Under the pieces are notes generated by a model that was given only the letters and a program-made list of their open reading frames with translations, had not been told where the DNA came from and searched no databases. A DNA stretch of 64,000 nt from Spirosoma profusum (GTDB lineage: Bacteria; Bacteroidota; Bacteroidia; Cytophagales; Spirosomataceae): the NCBI RefSeq assembly GCF_014699005.1, contig NZ_JACWZY010000018.1, positions 62,001 to 126,000 of the forward strand. Reading direction: 5' to 3'. A program made the translations under genes and the position numbers. Shown here in pieces: positions 8,482 through 16,956 of the stretch; position 1 is the first letter of the stretch; the number at the start of each line of letters is the position of its first letter.

Positions 8482-8870
8482 AGTGAAAAAAGAGAAACAG
8501 GCCGCAAAGGTAATGATTTGAATCGGAAATCATTGGACAGGTTACGAAGCGTGTTCTCTACTTTGTTATAGAAATTACAGATAATATCCACTCAAAATGA
8601 GCGTACTACGTCTATTTAATTCCGGAGTGAAGCCTTGTCTGAGGGTACCTTTTGCTAGACTAAACGTAGTGAAAACTATAGTTGAAAACCGCATGATTCG
8701 TATACGTATTATTACTTATTAGACTATTTTGTATATCGCTAATTATCAGTGATTTGTTGAAAATTTAACGCGCGTTAAATTTTAGTTAAAGGTGCAACGT
8801 TCTCAGGGGCCTCGTCGTATCCTGTTACGTATACAAACTTATTCTTATCTGTTCTCGAATAAATCATCCG
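8482..8870. promoter_or_regulatory. Divergent upstream region with a perfect 24-bp palindrome
   Basis: Non-coding gap between the divergent thrB and repeat-lipoprotein genes. At 8760-8783 lies a perfect 24-bp palindrome with half-site AAAATTTAACGC, about 90 bases before the lipoprotein ATG. It has no loop and no T tail, so it looks like an operator rather than a terminator. The protein that binds it is unknown. I see nothing else definite in the gap. Confidence 0.5.
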
Positions 8871-9176
8871 ATGAAAAAACTAATTGTTGCCGGATGCGTC
8901 GTTACTGCTTTATTGAGTGGCTACGCCTGTACAAAAACCATAGATTTAACGCCTGACGATGCCACGGCGTCGGCACGTAGCGCAGTACCAGGCAGCGGAA
9001 GCGCTACTGGTCCCCATTCCGGTACAGCTACCAGACCGCATAGTGGCACCGGAACTCCTCCACATAGTGGTACGGCTACTCCGCATAGTGGCACGGCTAC
9101 CGGCCCACATACGGGCACAGCTACACCTCCGCATAGCGGAACCGAAACACCTCCAGGGCGGAAGCCAAAACATTAA
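8871..9176 (+). CDS. Small lipoprotein with tandem His-Ser-Gly-Thr repeats
   Basis: A signal sequence ends at Cys20 (LLSGYAC), an acceptable though imperfect lipobox. After a short spacer, residues 42-97 are seven imperfect 7-8-residue repeats with consensus P-H-[ST]-G-T-[AGE]-T-[PGR]. The repeat is visible in the DNA as a unit of about 24 bases, one copy being shortened by one codon. I know no family for it. The regularly spaced His could bind metal, or the Thr/Ser could be glycosylated; both are guesses. Base composition suits a repeat that expands and contracts. A strong terminator follows at once. Confidence 0.7.
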   Translation: MKKLIVAGCVVTALLSGYACTKTIDLTPDDATASARSAVPGSGSATGPHSGTATRPHSGTGTPPHSGTATPHSGTATGPHTGTATPPHSGTETPPGRKPKH

Positions 9177-9181
9177 TAAGA

Positions 9182-9245
9182 ATACGTAGTAAAAGCCAAT
9201 AGCCCGACGCTGCATAATGTCGGGCTATTGGCTTTTACTACGTAT
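9182..9245. terminator. Bidirectional terminator, 27-bp perfect arms containing TACGTA
   Basis: Perfect arms at 9182-9208 and 9219-9245 share ATACGTAGTAAAAGCCAAT and continue with AGCCCGAC; the loop is 10 nt. It separates the convergent repeat-lipoprotein gene and the coiled-coil protein gene. Both arms carry the TACGTA motif. No strong T run follows, so termination is inferred from position and stem strength. Confidence 0.75.
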
Positions 9246-9250
9246 CAATT

Positions 9251-9730
9251 TTACTCCCCGAATAGCTGATTCCAGATACCTTTTGCTCTTTCTTTGGCTT
9301 CTTCGATCTGGAGAGCGGCTTCGGCTTTCAGTTCATCGAGCTTCACTTGAGCAGCTTCGAGCTGTACGGTTGCTTCGGCTTTGAGGTCGTCGAATTTATC
9401 TTCTGCTACGTCGGAAAGCTCGTCAGCTTTGGCAGCCGCAGCCGCGAATACGGTTTCGGCCTGCGCCTGTAAACTGGCGAGGTTAGAAGCCGTCGATGCT
9501 TTGGCCGCTTCGAAATGCTCTGTAGCTTTTGCTTGTAGCCCGTCAATGTCAATGTCTTTACCAACTTCTTTAGCCTGCGCTACCAACTTATCCTTCAATT
9601 CATCGAGTTGCGTAGCAGCCGCATCAAGGTGCTGGCTGGCCTGAGTTTTGAACGATTCGAGTTTTTCGGCGGCAGTAGCTTTAGCGGCCTGTGCCTGTTC
9701 GGTGGCATTTGTTTTGGCGTTGTTTTCCAT
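9251..9730 (-). CDS. Ala/Glu/Lys-rich coiled-coil protein
   Basis: A 159-residue protein that is almost entirely predicted amphipathic helix, built from loosely repeated 11-residue-like units such as AQLDELKDKL, AQVKLDELKAE and EDKFDDLKAE. It resembles apolipoprotein-like or LEA/YtxH-associated stress proteins in composition, but no specific family can be assigned. No signal or membrane segment is seen after the chosen ATG at 9730; the 19 upstream codons read like untranslated leader. It is likely cytoplasmic and may act at membranes or in stress, which is inference. Confidence 0.72.
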   Translation of the reverse strand: MENNAKTNATEQAQAAKATAAEKLESFKTQASQHLDAAATQLDELKDKLVAQAKEVGKDIDIDGLQAKATEHFEAAKASTASNLASLQAQAETVFAAAAAKADELSDVAEDKFDDLKAEATVQLEAAQVKLDELKAEAALQIEEAKERAKGIWNQLFGE

Positions 9731-9862
9731 CAGATTGCTTGTGGGGTTTCGGGTAAAGTTGAGAAAATTAGTGCAAATGGCCCACACATTTGGAAGAAGG
9801 GATCAATAATCGGGAAGAAAGGTAAAAAAGTGGCCTGCCACGTATCAACTGTCTTTTCAAGG

Positions 9863-10429
9863 CTAACTCAGTCTTCGGATAATCAGGCTATTAACCAATT
9901 CAAATAAGTTCGCCGGTTTCAAAGTTCGCCAGTTGGCAATATCGAGTGTTCCACCAAAGTTGATGTAATAATCGAGGTGGTATTTTTTCCATTCACGTTC
10001 TACAAATTCCGGCGAGTGAATGGCGGCAATCCAACCGTCTTCTACATCTTCAAACCACTCCTCATAATAGCTGTCGTCGGAACCGTGAAAATTCAGGACG
10101 TTTTCTGCAATCAGAATAAAGTATTTAATACCCTGGTCAATTAGCGGCTCGATTACCTGCCGTTTGAGGAACATGATGTCGTTATGCAACGTATCGTTCC
10201 ATTCTCCAAAAAGCTCAATTACCACAAACTGCCGGTCGTAATTGGCGAAGAGAATCTTGCAATACAGCGTTTCTGAGCCAATTTCGTCCCAGAGTGGGTG
10301 AATGTAGTAGCCGTAGATGGTGTTTTCGTACTGCTGCATGTTGTACTCCCGTTCGTAAAAAGGCGACTGCTCATCCTCCGACGCCGTATAGTACTTCTCC
10401 CAGCCGTAAAAAGGTTCAATGTCCTGCAT
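9863..10429 (-). CDS. Conserved hypothetical protein, acidic and aromatic-rich
   Basis: A soluble protein of 188 residues rich in Tyr, Trp, Glu and Asp (for example DIEPFYGWEKYY and EEWFEDVEDGW). I do not recognise a catalytic motif. The start at 10429 is chosen because the codons upstream come from a palindromic repeat element (copy 4). It probably forms a compact alpha/beta domain, with a central strand FVVIELFGEW and a helix-strand unit around KYFILIAENVLNF. There is no signal peptide. Confidence 0.68.
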   Translation of the reverse strand: MQDIEPFYGWEKYYTASEDEQSPFYEREYNMQQYENTIYGYYIHPLWDEIGSETLYCKILFANYDRQFVVIELFGEWNDTLHNDIMFLKRQVIEPLIDQGIKYFILIAENVLNFHGSDDSYYEEWFEDVEDGWIAAIHSPEFVEREWKKYHLDYYINFGGTLDIANWRTLKPANLFELVNSLIIRRLS

Positions 10430-10438
10430 AATCAAATA

Positions 10439-10549
10439 GTGAAATCGGACCGCCGAAGCGGGGTGAAAAAGCGAAAGAGTGAAAAGGCCTGCCGGATGGT
10501 ATTCGCTTCGCACCGGCGGCCCGGTTTCGCTCTTTCATTTCGCTCTTTA
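10439..10549. repeat. GAAAGAG-type inverted repeat, copy 4, with GC-rich core
   Basis: The outer arms are GAAAGAG units and their complement. The inner part holds CGGACCGCCGAAGCGG on the left and a related GC-rich segment (CACCGGCGGCCCGG) on the right. It lies between the divergent hypothetical gene and the SDR gene and could be mistaken for the 5' end of the former. Confidence 0.7.
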
Positions 10550-10600
10550 TAACGCTAACGTAGCGGTGATTGTTGAACGGGATAATGGTATGTTTACGCC

Positions 10601-11449
10601 ATGAAACCAGTCAGTAAGCATATTCTGATTACAGGCGTCTCGACAGGCATTGGCTACGGGGCTGCAAAACAGTTTGTTGGGCGAGGATTCAGCGTTTACG
10701 GAAGTGTCAGAAATCAGGCTGATGCCGACCGCTTGCAGACGGAGTTAGGCCCTTCTTTTACCCCACTGCTGTTCGACGTAACCGACGTAGCAGCCGTTAC
10801 GTTGGCGGCTCAGCAACTGACCGAAAAACTAGCTGGGAGCGGGCTGGGCGGGCTTATTAATAATGCCGGTATGGCTATCGGCGGACCGGTGCAATATCAG
10901 TCAGTCGATACGTTTCGGAAACATCTGGATGTGAACGTAGTAGGTGTAGTTCAGGTAACGCAGGCATTTCTGCCGCTGTTGGGCGCGCGCGAGAATCACC
11001 CGGTTCAGACTGGTCGAATCCTTACTATCAGTTCGGTAAATGGGCAGATCGCCATTCCGTTTTTGGGCGCTTATGTCAGCTCAAAATTTGCGCTCGAAGG
11101 GCTGTCGCATAGTTTGCGGAGAGAGCTGGCTCTATTTGGTATTAAGGTGATTATTGTGGGGCCGGGTTCTGTTAAAACGCCGATCTGGACGAAAGGGACC
11201 GACATGTCGGCTTATGAGAATACCCCTTATTTTCCGGCCATGAAGCAGTTTCTGAGACAGGTGAAAAAAGCGGAGGAGAGAGGTTTTTCGGTCGATGCGA
11301 TTGGAGAACGTATCGTTGATATTTACGAAACCAGAAACCCGCAGGTACGTTATGCGCTGGTGCCTAATCTGCTAACAAGCTGGATACTTCCTAAGCTGAT
11401 ACCTCACCGAGCGCTCGACTGGATTCTGGCACGAATAGGAGGTAAATAG
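10601..11449 (+). CDS. SDR family oxidoreductase
   Basis: Classical short-chain dehydrogenase/reductase of 282 residues with a Rossmann fold. The cofactor motif GVSTGIG is at residues 12-18, NNAG follows around residue 88, a catalytic Ser lies in ISSVNG, and the YVSSK catalytic Tyr/Lys pair lies near residue 160. SVRNQAD after the second strand, with a basic residue, suggests NADP(H) preference. The substrate is unknown. The length is slightly above the 250-residue norm, with a C-terminal extension like that of retinol- or steroid-dehydrogenase-type SDRs. It appears to be transcribed alone. Confidence 0.88.
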   Translation: MKPVSKHILITGVSTGIGYGAAKQFVGRGFSVYGSVRNQADADRLQTELGPSFTPLLFDVTDVAAVTLAAQQLTEKLAGSGLGGLINNAGMAIGGPVQYQSVDTFRKHLDVNVVGVVQVTQAFLPLLGARENHPVQTGRILTISSVNGQIAIPFLGAYVSSKFALEGLSHSLRRELALFGIKVIIVGPGSVKTPIWTKGTDMSAYENTPYFPAMKQFLRQVKKAEERGFSVDAIGERIVDIYETRNPQVRYALVPNLLTSWILPKLIPHRALDWILARIGGK

Positions 11450-11480
11450 AAGTAAATCACACACAGCCAAGAACGTACTA

Positions 11481-11573
11481 TTTTTTGTCATCCTGACGAA
11501 GGAAGGACCTTGAGTTTTCCTGACAAGTGAATTAGGATACTTTAAGATCCTTCCTTCGTCAGGATGACAAAAA
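11481..11573. repeat. TTTTTGTCATCCTGA-type inverted repeat, copy 1
   Basis: The ends are TTTTTTGTCATCCTGACGAA and the inverted copy ending in CAGGATGACAAAAA. The inner arms are GGAAGGACCTT and AAGATCCTTCC around an AT-rich loop. It sits between two genes on the same strand. Five such elements occur in the window, and closely similar palindromes are common in Bacteroidota genomes. Confidence 0.8.
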
Positions 11574-11625
11574 TGGAGATGTCATATCGAATCCTTTTAT
11601 TCAAGTTAGTATACCGTCATTCTTT

Positions 11626-12474
11626 ATGCTTAAACCTGCTTTTCAGAAAGACGATACCTTGCTGGCCGATATCGAAGCTGCTCGCCACCAACCCGAAAAA
11701 CTGCACTTCTGGTGGCTTGGTCAGAGTGGTTTTTTGTTGCAGTACAACGGCAAACACGTATTATTCGATCCATATCTTTCTGACTCATTATCTGAAAAAT
11801 ACGCGACAACTGACAAACCGCACGTTCGCTTATCCGAACGGGTCATTTTTCCGGGCCACCTTGGTATGGTTGATATCGTTACGTCCAGCCATAACCACAC
11901 CGACCATCTGGATTATCATACGCTTAGTCCACTGTTTGCCGCTAATTGGGATATGAAATTTGTTATTCCAGAGGCCAACCGCGCCTTTGTTCTCGACCGA
12001 ATGAATCTTGATTTTCGGCATCAGCCCATTGGCTTAACCGATGGTCAGACGGTTGAAGTAGACAGTGTTACGTTCCACGGTGTTCCGGCGGCTCATAACG
12101 AAATCGAACGCGATGCCGAAGGACGTAGCAAGTTTATGGGATTTGTGGTGGAAATTGGGCCATATCGGGTTTACCATTCCGGAGATACGCTCTGGTACGA
12201 CGGCATTATCGATATACTACGTCCATTCGCGGTCGACGTAGCGTTTCTGCCCATCAACGGTAACAAACCCGAACGGCGCGTGGCCGGAAATCTCGATGTC
12301 GACGAAGCTGCCCGACTCGGCGTTGCGATTGGCGCAAAACTCGTTATTCCACATCATTACGATATGTTCGCGTTCAACACTGCCGATCCAGCCGACTTCG
12401 TGCGTGCCTGTGAAGAACATGGTACGCCCTATCGAGTGATGCAACTGGGAGAGCACATTAGCGTGAGTCGGTAG
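11626..12474 (+). CDS. UlaG-like MBL-fold metallo-hydrolase
   Basis: Metallo-beta-lactamase-fold hydrolase of 282 residues. The metal-binding motif H89-x-H91-x-D93-H94 is intact (SHNHTDHLD), and further ligands are visible in VPAAHNE, YHSGDT and the C-terminal VIPHHYDMF. The N-terminal WWLGQSGF and the spacing resemble UlaG (L-ascorbate-6-phosphate lactonase) and NAPE-PLD-like hydrolases rather than beta-lactamases. It has no signal peptide and is probably cytosolic. The substrate cannot be told from sequence. Confidence 0.87.
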   Translation: MLKPAFQKDDTLLADIEAARHQPEKLHFWWLGQSGFLLQYNGKHVLFDPYLSDSLSEKYATTDKPHVRLSERVIFPGHLGMVDIVTSSHNHTDHLDYHTLSPLFAANWDMKFVIPEANRAFVLDRMNLDFRHQPIGLTDGQTVEVDSVTFHGVPAAHNEIERDAEGRSKFMGFVVEIGPYRVYHSGDTLWYDGIIDILRPFAVDVAFLPINGNKPERRVAGNLDVDEAARLGVAIGAKLVIPHHYDMFAFNTADPADFVRACEEHGTPYRVMQLGEHISVSR

Positions 12475-12532
12475 AACAACAATAAAGGCCGCTTTTCAAA
12501 ACAACGTATCTCAACAATCTTGACAAACCGCC

Positions 12533-13774
12533 ATGAAAAAACTGTTTTTCCTGTGCCTGCTCGCTACGTCACCGCTGCTGGCGCAAACTGATTCTACGAG
12601 TCAGAAGAAGCTGAATTTTAAAATTCAGGTGGTTGATAATCAGATTGCTATTGGGTACGGATTGGCTATCGGCGATGTAGACGGCGATAAAAAGCAGGAT
12701 ATTCTGCTGGCCGATCAGAAGGAGTTTGTCTGGTATAAAAATCCCGGCGATAAAACGTCGCCCTGGAAACGCTACGTTATGGCGACCAATCTAACACCAC
12801 AAGATAACGTCTGTATTGCCGCCCGCGATCTCGATGGCGACGGTCGTGTGGAGGTGGCCGTGGGCGCAGGCTGGAACCCCGCCGAAACCGGCGATAGTAC
12901 CAAATCAGGAGCCGTTTTTTACCTCGTCCGGCCGCAGGACCCGACGCAAAAGTGGGAACCAATACGTTTGCACCACGAGGTAACGACGCACCGGATGCGT
13001 TGGGCAAAAGTTGGTAAAACTGACTATCAACTCATTGTTGTTCCTCTGCATGGTTTGGGTAACAAAAATGGTGAAGGTAGGGGAGTGCGAGTGTGGGGCT
13101 ATGCGTTCCCTAGAGATCCACGTAGCACCTGGAAACGCCACCTGGTTGATTCGACCATGCACCTGACGCATAATTTCGAGATTTGGGAGGACGGTGAAAA
13201 CGGGTCGGCGACTGGACTAGTTCTGGCCGGGAAAGAGGGCGGGCAAATTTTTGAATGGAAACAAATGAAGTGGCAGCAAATGAATGATGAATCGGTGAGA
13301 AACGCGCTTCCGATGTTGAACAAAAACGTGGATGGAATCGGCGAAATTCGTCGGATGAACAAAGGGAAAAGTGTAGCTACCATCCAACCGATGCATGGAA
13401 ATTTACTACAGTTCGAAACCGGATTTTATACGTTTCAAAAGCCCCGGAAACCCGTTTCAGAAAAAGAAATTACGCTGATTACCGACGTAATGAATCAGGG
13501 ACATGCCTTGGTTTGCGGAGATTTTCTAGGGCTTGGCAGCGACCAGATTGTGGCAGGCTGGCGAAATCCAAATGCCGAAAAGAAGGTTGGCGTACGATTA
13601 TTTAAGCCCGAAGAAAACGATAATATGGCCGGTTACGTGCTCGACAACAGCGTCAGGATGGCCTGCGAAGATATTCAGGCCGCTGATCTGGATGGCGACG
13701 GTGATCTGGATTTGATTGCGTCGGGCCGTGCTACGTTGAACGTACTGATTTACTGGAATCAACGGAAGCCCTAA
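12533..13774 (+). CDS. Secreted FG-GAP/VCBS repeat protein
   Basis: Exported protein of 413 residues with a signal peptide ending in LLAQ. At least three FG-GAP-type calcium-loop repeats are visible: GDVDGDKKQDILL, RDLDGDGRVEVAVG and ADLDGDGDLDLIASG. They are spread along the chain, as in a beta-propeller. Relatives are common in Bacteroidota as surface or secreted proteins of unknown role. It starts 58 bases after the metallo-hydrolase on the same strand, so the two could be cotranscribed. Confidence 0.83.
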   Translation: MKKLFFLCLLATSPLLAQTDSTSQKKLNFKIQVVDNQIAIGYGLAIGDVDGDKKQDILLADQKEFVWYKNPGDKTSPWKRYVMATNLTPQDNVCIAARDLDGDGRVEVAVGAGWNPAETGDSTKSGAVFYLVRPQDPTQKWEPIRLHHEVTTHRMRWAKVGKTDYQLIVVPLHGLGNKNGEGRGVRVWGYAFPRDPRSTWKRHLVDSTMHLTHNFEIWEDGENGSATGLVLAGKEGGQIFEWKQMKWQQMNDESVRNALPMLNKNVDGIGEIRRMNKGKSVATIQPMHGNLLQFETGFYTFQKPRKPVSEKEITLITDVMNQGHALVCGDFLGLGSDQIVAGWRNPNAEKKVGVRLFKPEENDNMAGYVLDNSVRMACEDIQAADLDGDGDLDLIASGRATLNVLIYWNQRKP

Positions 13775-13806
13775 CGTAGCGATTGCTACGTAATGAAAAT
13801 CCAAAA

Positions 13807-14442
13807 TTATTGACGTACCAAATTCTCGGCACCTAAGTCTGCTCCTCCGCCCATAGCCCATCGCCCGTTTGCCCGATTATTCTGCATGGCGTATTCAACT
13901 ACGCCAAACGACTGACCAAATCCATAGCCAATAACCAGATAATCACCACTCTGGAAACCAACCCCGTTATAGGTTTGATTCGCTACGTTCCATTGCACCT
14001 GAACGGTACGTCCGGTTTTCTGCATCATCAATTTTCCACGATAAGTGCCTCCATCCGGATTGGTTCCTAATACGTCGTATTGACCACCCTGACCGGTCAG
14101 CATTTCGGTTCCCGTTACTCCGTTGAATTGAGACGCAGTCCAAACACCTTCCATCTGATTGCCATTCGCGTTTACTTTATAAACGGCGACGCCATAAGCA
14201 GAGTTGATACCATAACCAACAAACAATTTTCCGTTGATCATAACGCCTACACCACTGTAGTTCCCAGCCGTCGTTTTCCAGTCCACATTAAACGTATTAC
14301 CTGTTTTTGCGATGCGAACGGTGCCGTCATAAGACCCGCCATTAGGAAGTTGAGCCGTTTCGATTTTCCAGGTTTCGTTCTGGGCAAAAAGCGTTTGTGC
14401 AGTGAGCATGGTTATAAACAGTGAGAGCGAAAGCGTTTTCAC
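13807..14442 (-). CDS. Secreted protein with two tandem beta-rich repeats
   Basis: A 211-residue exported protein with a signal peptide (MKTLSLSLFITML...LFAQ). The mature chain is two copies of a module of about 85 residues. Copy one runs from GGSYDGTVRIAKTG to MEGVWT and copy two from GGTYRGKLMMQKTG to ANGRWA. Shared landmarks are G-x-Y-x-G, a K-T-G turn, Y-x-G-V-G, V-G-Y-G and Y-G/F-G-V. The pattern suggests a small beta-barrel or sandwich duplicated within the protein. The function is unknown. Confidence 0.72.
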   Translation of the reverse strand: MKTLSLSLFITMLTAQTLFAQNETWKIETAQLPNGGSYDGTVRIAKTGNTFNVDWKTTAGNYSGVGVMINGKLFVGYGINSAYGVAVYKVNANGNQMEGVWTASQFNGVTGTEMLTGQGGQYDVLGTNPDGGTYRGKLMMQKTGRTVQVQWNVANQTYNGVGFQSGDYLVIGYGFGQSFGVVEYAMQNNRANGRWAMGGGADLGAENLVRQ

Positions 14443-14486
14443 AGCGGTAGTTGATTGATGGTAGAAAAGGTTTGAGAAAGCAGAAA

Positions 14487-15245
14487 TTATTTCACGACGG
14501 GATTTCCCGTTAGATCCTTCACGATGTTTTGAGGGAATTTCTCGAAGCCATCCAATGTAGTGATCTGATTATTAGCCAGAAATAACCAGCGCACGTTCGG
14601 AACACCGGTTAGCGATTGCACATCGGTCAGTTGATTGTTGGAGAGGTCTAGCCGGTCGATTTTATCGCTCCTGAGTCCTGATACGTTACGCAGACCGCAA
14701 TCTTTTAGAAATAACTCACCCAGGTAAGGCAACTGTGATAGCAGAGAAACATCGCTCAATGGATGGCCCGACAGATTCAGCGCCGTTACGTGCCCTTTCT
14801 GTAGGCAGATACGAAAACCACGATCCGGTACGTCCAGATTCCAGTGTTCAGTGAACGTAGCATCGGAAAGGGAAAGATTGGCGCTTTCCGCAATTTTAGT
14901 CAAAACTGTTTTTTCAGCAGGAGCCAGTGTCGAATAATCATAGTCATATTGACCGGGACTGGCTTTGCCTCTGCCCATTTCCATAGTGAACACGAATGCA
15001 TACACGCCAAGACCCGTCAGACAGAATCCAAAACTGATTATCGACAGAAATTTGTGCTGGCTAAACCCCTGAATAGTCCACCAAACGGCTACCAGATACA
15101 GTATGAAAATCCCTCCAAGAAGCGGTATAGCAGTCCATTCAGGCAGTTTTTTGAGCGGAGAGTTAGGATTGGTCAAGCCCTCGGTCAGCGAGTAACCAAG
15201 GATCATAGTCAATGCCAGCGAGAGAAGAAAACCACGAAGCGCCAT
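14487..15245 (-). CDS. Membrane protein with leucine-rich repeats
   Basis: A 252-residue protein. Three N-terminal membrane segments (about 8-24, 42-62 and 68-90) are followed by a soluble domain with a leucine-rich-repeat tail. Repeats visible are LNLSGHPLSDVSLL, LGELFLKDCGLRNVSGL, IDRLDLSNNQLTDVQSL and VRWLFLANNQITTLDGF, the SDS22-like type. The LRR face probably mediates protein contacts; the partner is unknown. The ATG at 15245 follows from the first hydrophobic segment; codons upstream belong to a palindromic repeat. Confidence 0.75.
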   Translation of the reverse strand: MALRGFLLSLALTMILGYSLTEGLTNPNSPLKKLPEWTAIPLLGGIFILYLVAVWWTIQGFSQHKFLSIISFGFCLTGLGVYAFVFTMEMGRGKASPGQYDYDYSTLAPAEKTVLTKIAESANLSLSDATFTEHWNLDVPDRGFRICLQKGHVTALNLSGHPLSDVSLLSQLPYLGELFLKDCGLRNVSGLRSDKIDRLDLSNNQLTDVQSLTGVPNVRWLFLANNQITTLDGFEKFPQNIVKDLTGNPVVK

Positions 15246-15260
15246 GAGGAAAGATGTATG

Positions 15261-15308
15261 ATGTAGGATATATGACGTATCAGTAGCCATACGTCATATA
15301 TCCTACAT
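15261..15308. repeat. Perfect 20-bp-arm hairpin, GTAGGATATATGA type, copy 1
   Basis: Arms ATGTAGGATATATGACGTAT and the exact complement surround the loop CAGTAGCC. It fills the gap between two minus-strand genes and could terminate or process their transcript. A diverged second copy lies at 15962-16022. Confidence 0.8.
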
Positions 15309-15311
15309 TTT

Positions 15312-15791
15312 TTAGTTTGACCAATTCGGAAACTGTCCTTTCAATTCGTCATCAAGTGCGTCGGCCCAGATTTCGAGGTCAGAGATACAGGTGCTTAATT
15401 CGTTGAAATCCATGCCTTTGATATCGCGCTCAAACGTAGCGTATACCTTTTGTGTATTGGGCATGATCGACAATTTAACGCCTAACCTCTTGTCGTTGAG
15501 TTCGAGCAGATGTCGGTAAAAACCCAGTATATTATTGACGGGGACGTCCATCAACGGAGAGAAAATCCGCAAGTAATCACGACGGGCACCGCTGTTGAAA
15601 TTGATGGTTTCGATCAGCACCTCAATGCCAGCCGACCCTTTTTTCCAGAGCCAGTTTTTGCGTTCTGGATTGTAGACTTTATCACGTGGCAGACCAATTG
15701 ATTCGACGTAGCAGTGAATCATTTCGGTGACACGTCGGTGTTGTTCGTCGAGTTCTGGGTGTATGGGGTTGGGGACTTGTGGAGTTTCCAT
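15312..15791 (-). CDS. YbjN / type III secretion chaperone-like protein
   Basis: Soluble protein of 159 residues. The overall pattern resembles YbjN/CesT-like chaperone folds: an alpha/beta sandwich with strands IEVLIETINF, YLRIFSPLMDVPV and KVYATFERDIKG separated by a helix GFYRHLLELN and ending in a long helix. I cannot confirm the family without a profile search. The ATG at 15791 is preferred because codons upstream lack coding character. Proteins of this fold often act as small chaperones; no partner is evident. Confidence 0.6.
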   Translation of the reverse strand: METPQVPNPIHPELDEQHRRVTEMIHCYVESIGLPRDKVYNPERKNWLWKKGSAGIEVLIETINFNSGARRDYLRIFSPLMDVPVNNILGFYRHLLELNDKRLGVKLSIMPNTQKVYATFERDIKGMDFNELSTCISDLEIWADALDDELKGQFPNWSN

Positions 15792-15961
15792 AACTGGATG
15801 GTTTTGGTTTAGAGCTTGCGGTACCAGAAACGTAGTGACTGCTACGTTACCAGCTTTTGAACACGCCAAAATTAATACATCCAGACAGCTATATACCTAC
15901 GATTGTGCGTACGGTAGATTTGACTTTAAAAGCGGAGGAAATAAATCGAAAACCGGCAAAA

Positions 15962-16022
15962 GAATGTAGGTTATATGAAGTATCAATAGCCGATATATCA
16001 CATATCCTACTTCCTACATTCC
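15962..16022. repeat. GTAGGATATATGA-type inverted repeat, copy 2 (degenerate)
   Basis: GAATGTAGGTTATATGA on the left and a partly matching ATATCCTACTTCCTACATT on the right form an imperfect hairpin. It is related to the perfect copy at 15261-15308 and again abuts the stop codon of a minus-strand gene. Confidence 0.65.
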
Positions 16023-16517
16023 TTACACTTGCGGTAATTTCCGCAGACCCAGCGTGTATTCCCAGAAGCGGATGTCGGCCTGGCTTTGAACCTGAAAAAT
16101 AGCCCAAAAAATGCCGTAAAGTATCATCAGCGGGAAGAAGCAGTTTAGTAAAATGACGACGTCTCCGGAACGTATTGCTTCCTGAATACCACGAATAACA
16201 AATAATAAGCAGGGAAAACCAAATAGGGCAATGGCGATAATAAAGATCAAGTGGGGTACGAGGGTCAGACTGACCAACGTTTGGCCATCCTGAGTCAGAT
16301 ATGACCCATGCAGGGTTGGAGAAAGGCTTTCTTTTTTTAACGTACCGGCGGTTTTCCGTATCGAAAAATCGTACGGACTAATTTCTCCGTAATACGGTTT
16401 TGCGCTCATAAAGCTGAATCCCGTAATCACGTTGGCGTCGAGTTTCTGTTGAATTTCGGCGGGAGAGATGGTGGTTTGGTACTTAAATTGTCGATAAAGT
16501 AGTAAGGAGGTTAACAT
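16023..16517 (-). CDS. Hypothetical membrane protein
   Basis: A 164-residue protein with two strong membrane segments (about 86-108 and 120-142). The N-terminal soluble stretch of about 80 residues contains a predicted beta region (ITGFSFMSAKPYYGEISPYDFSI). I recognise no family. The first of several small minus-strand genes upstream (16535-16807) ends only 17 bases away, so the two are probably cotranscribed. Part of a run of small envelope-type hypotheticals at 16-18.2 kb. Confidence 0.6.
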   Translation of the reverse strand: MLTSLLLYRQFKYQTTISPAEIQQKLDANVITGFSFMSAKPYYGEISPYDFSIRKTAGTLKKESLSPTLHGSYLTQDGQTLVSLTLVPHLIFIIAIALFGFPCLLFVIRGIQEAIRSGDVVILLNCFFPLMILYGIFWAIFQVQSQADIRFWEYTLGLRKLPQV

Positions 16518-16534
16518 AGTAAGAAAGAGTATCG

Positions 16535-16807
16535 TTACGGTTGGGAATAAAGCGAATCGTCGGTACTATTTTGTAGGTATTGGCGGATAATCCAGTCTTC
16601 GGCCATTTGGCCCGAAACTTCACCGAGTGAGGTTACATAAGCCTTGTTAAAATCCGGTTCATTTTTCCGAAAAATATGAAAACCTTCACCCTGAAAAGCG
16701 CCTGCTTCGAGTGGCGATTGCTGGAGAATCTCCTGGCGTTGCTTCTCTGACAGATTTGCTATCTGACGGTTTAACCGCCGTTCAGCAAGCCATTTTTTTA
16801 ACCACAT
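16535..16807 (-). CDS. Small hypothetical protein
   Basis: A 90-residue soluble protein with a basic, helical N-terminus (MWLKKWLAERRLNRQ) and a mixed polar remainder. There are no recognisable motifs or membrane segments. The short gap to the following membrane-protein gene suggests a two-gene unit. Support comes from a clean frame of acceptable codon use and from its place in the minus-strand run; the function is unknown. Confidence 0.5.
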   Translation of the reverse strand: MWLKKWLAERRLNRQIANLSEKQRQEILQQSPLEAGAFQGEGFHIFRKNEPDFNKAYVTSLGEVSGQMAEDWIIRQYLQNSTDDSLYSQP

Positions 16808-16956
16808 AAATAATAAATCTTACTGATTCTGCGGCTATTACGATCTAAAAGTAAACGACAAGGCGAATCTACGTTAACTTACGTGAAACGTTACTACGTT
16901 AACCTAAAAATCAGTTAGATAGCTGTCGCCACTCAATTTTGTTGCTACGTTCCAAT

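Noticed and set aside
10430..10513. Longer N-terminus for the 9863-10429 gene
   Set aside because: The extra codons fall in a GAAAGAG-type palindrome shared with seven other sites, so they are repeat DNA read by chance.
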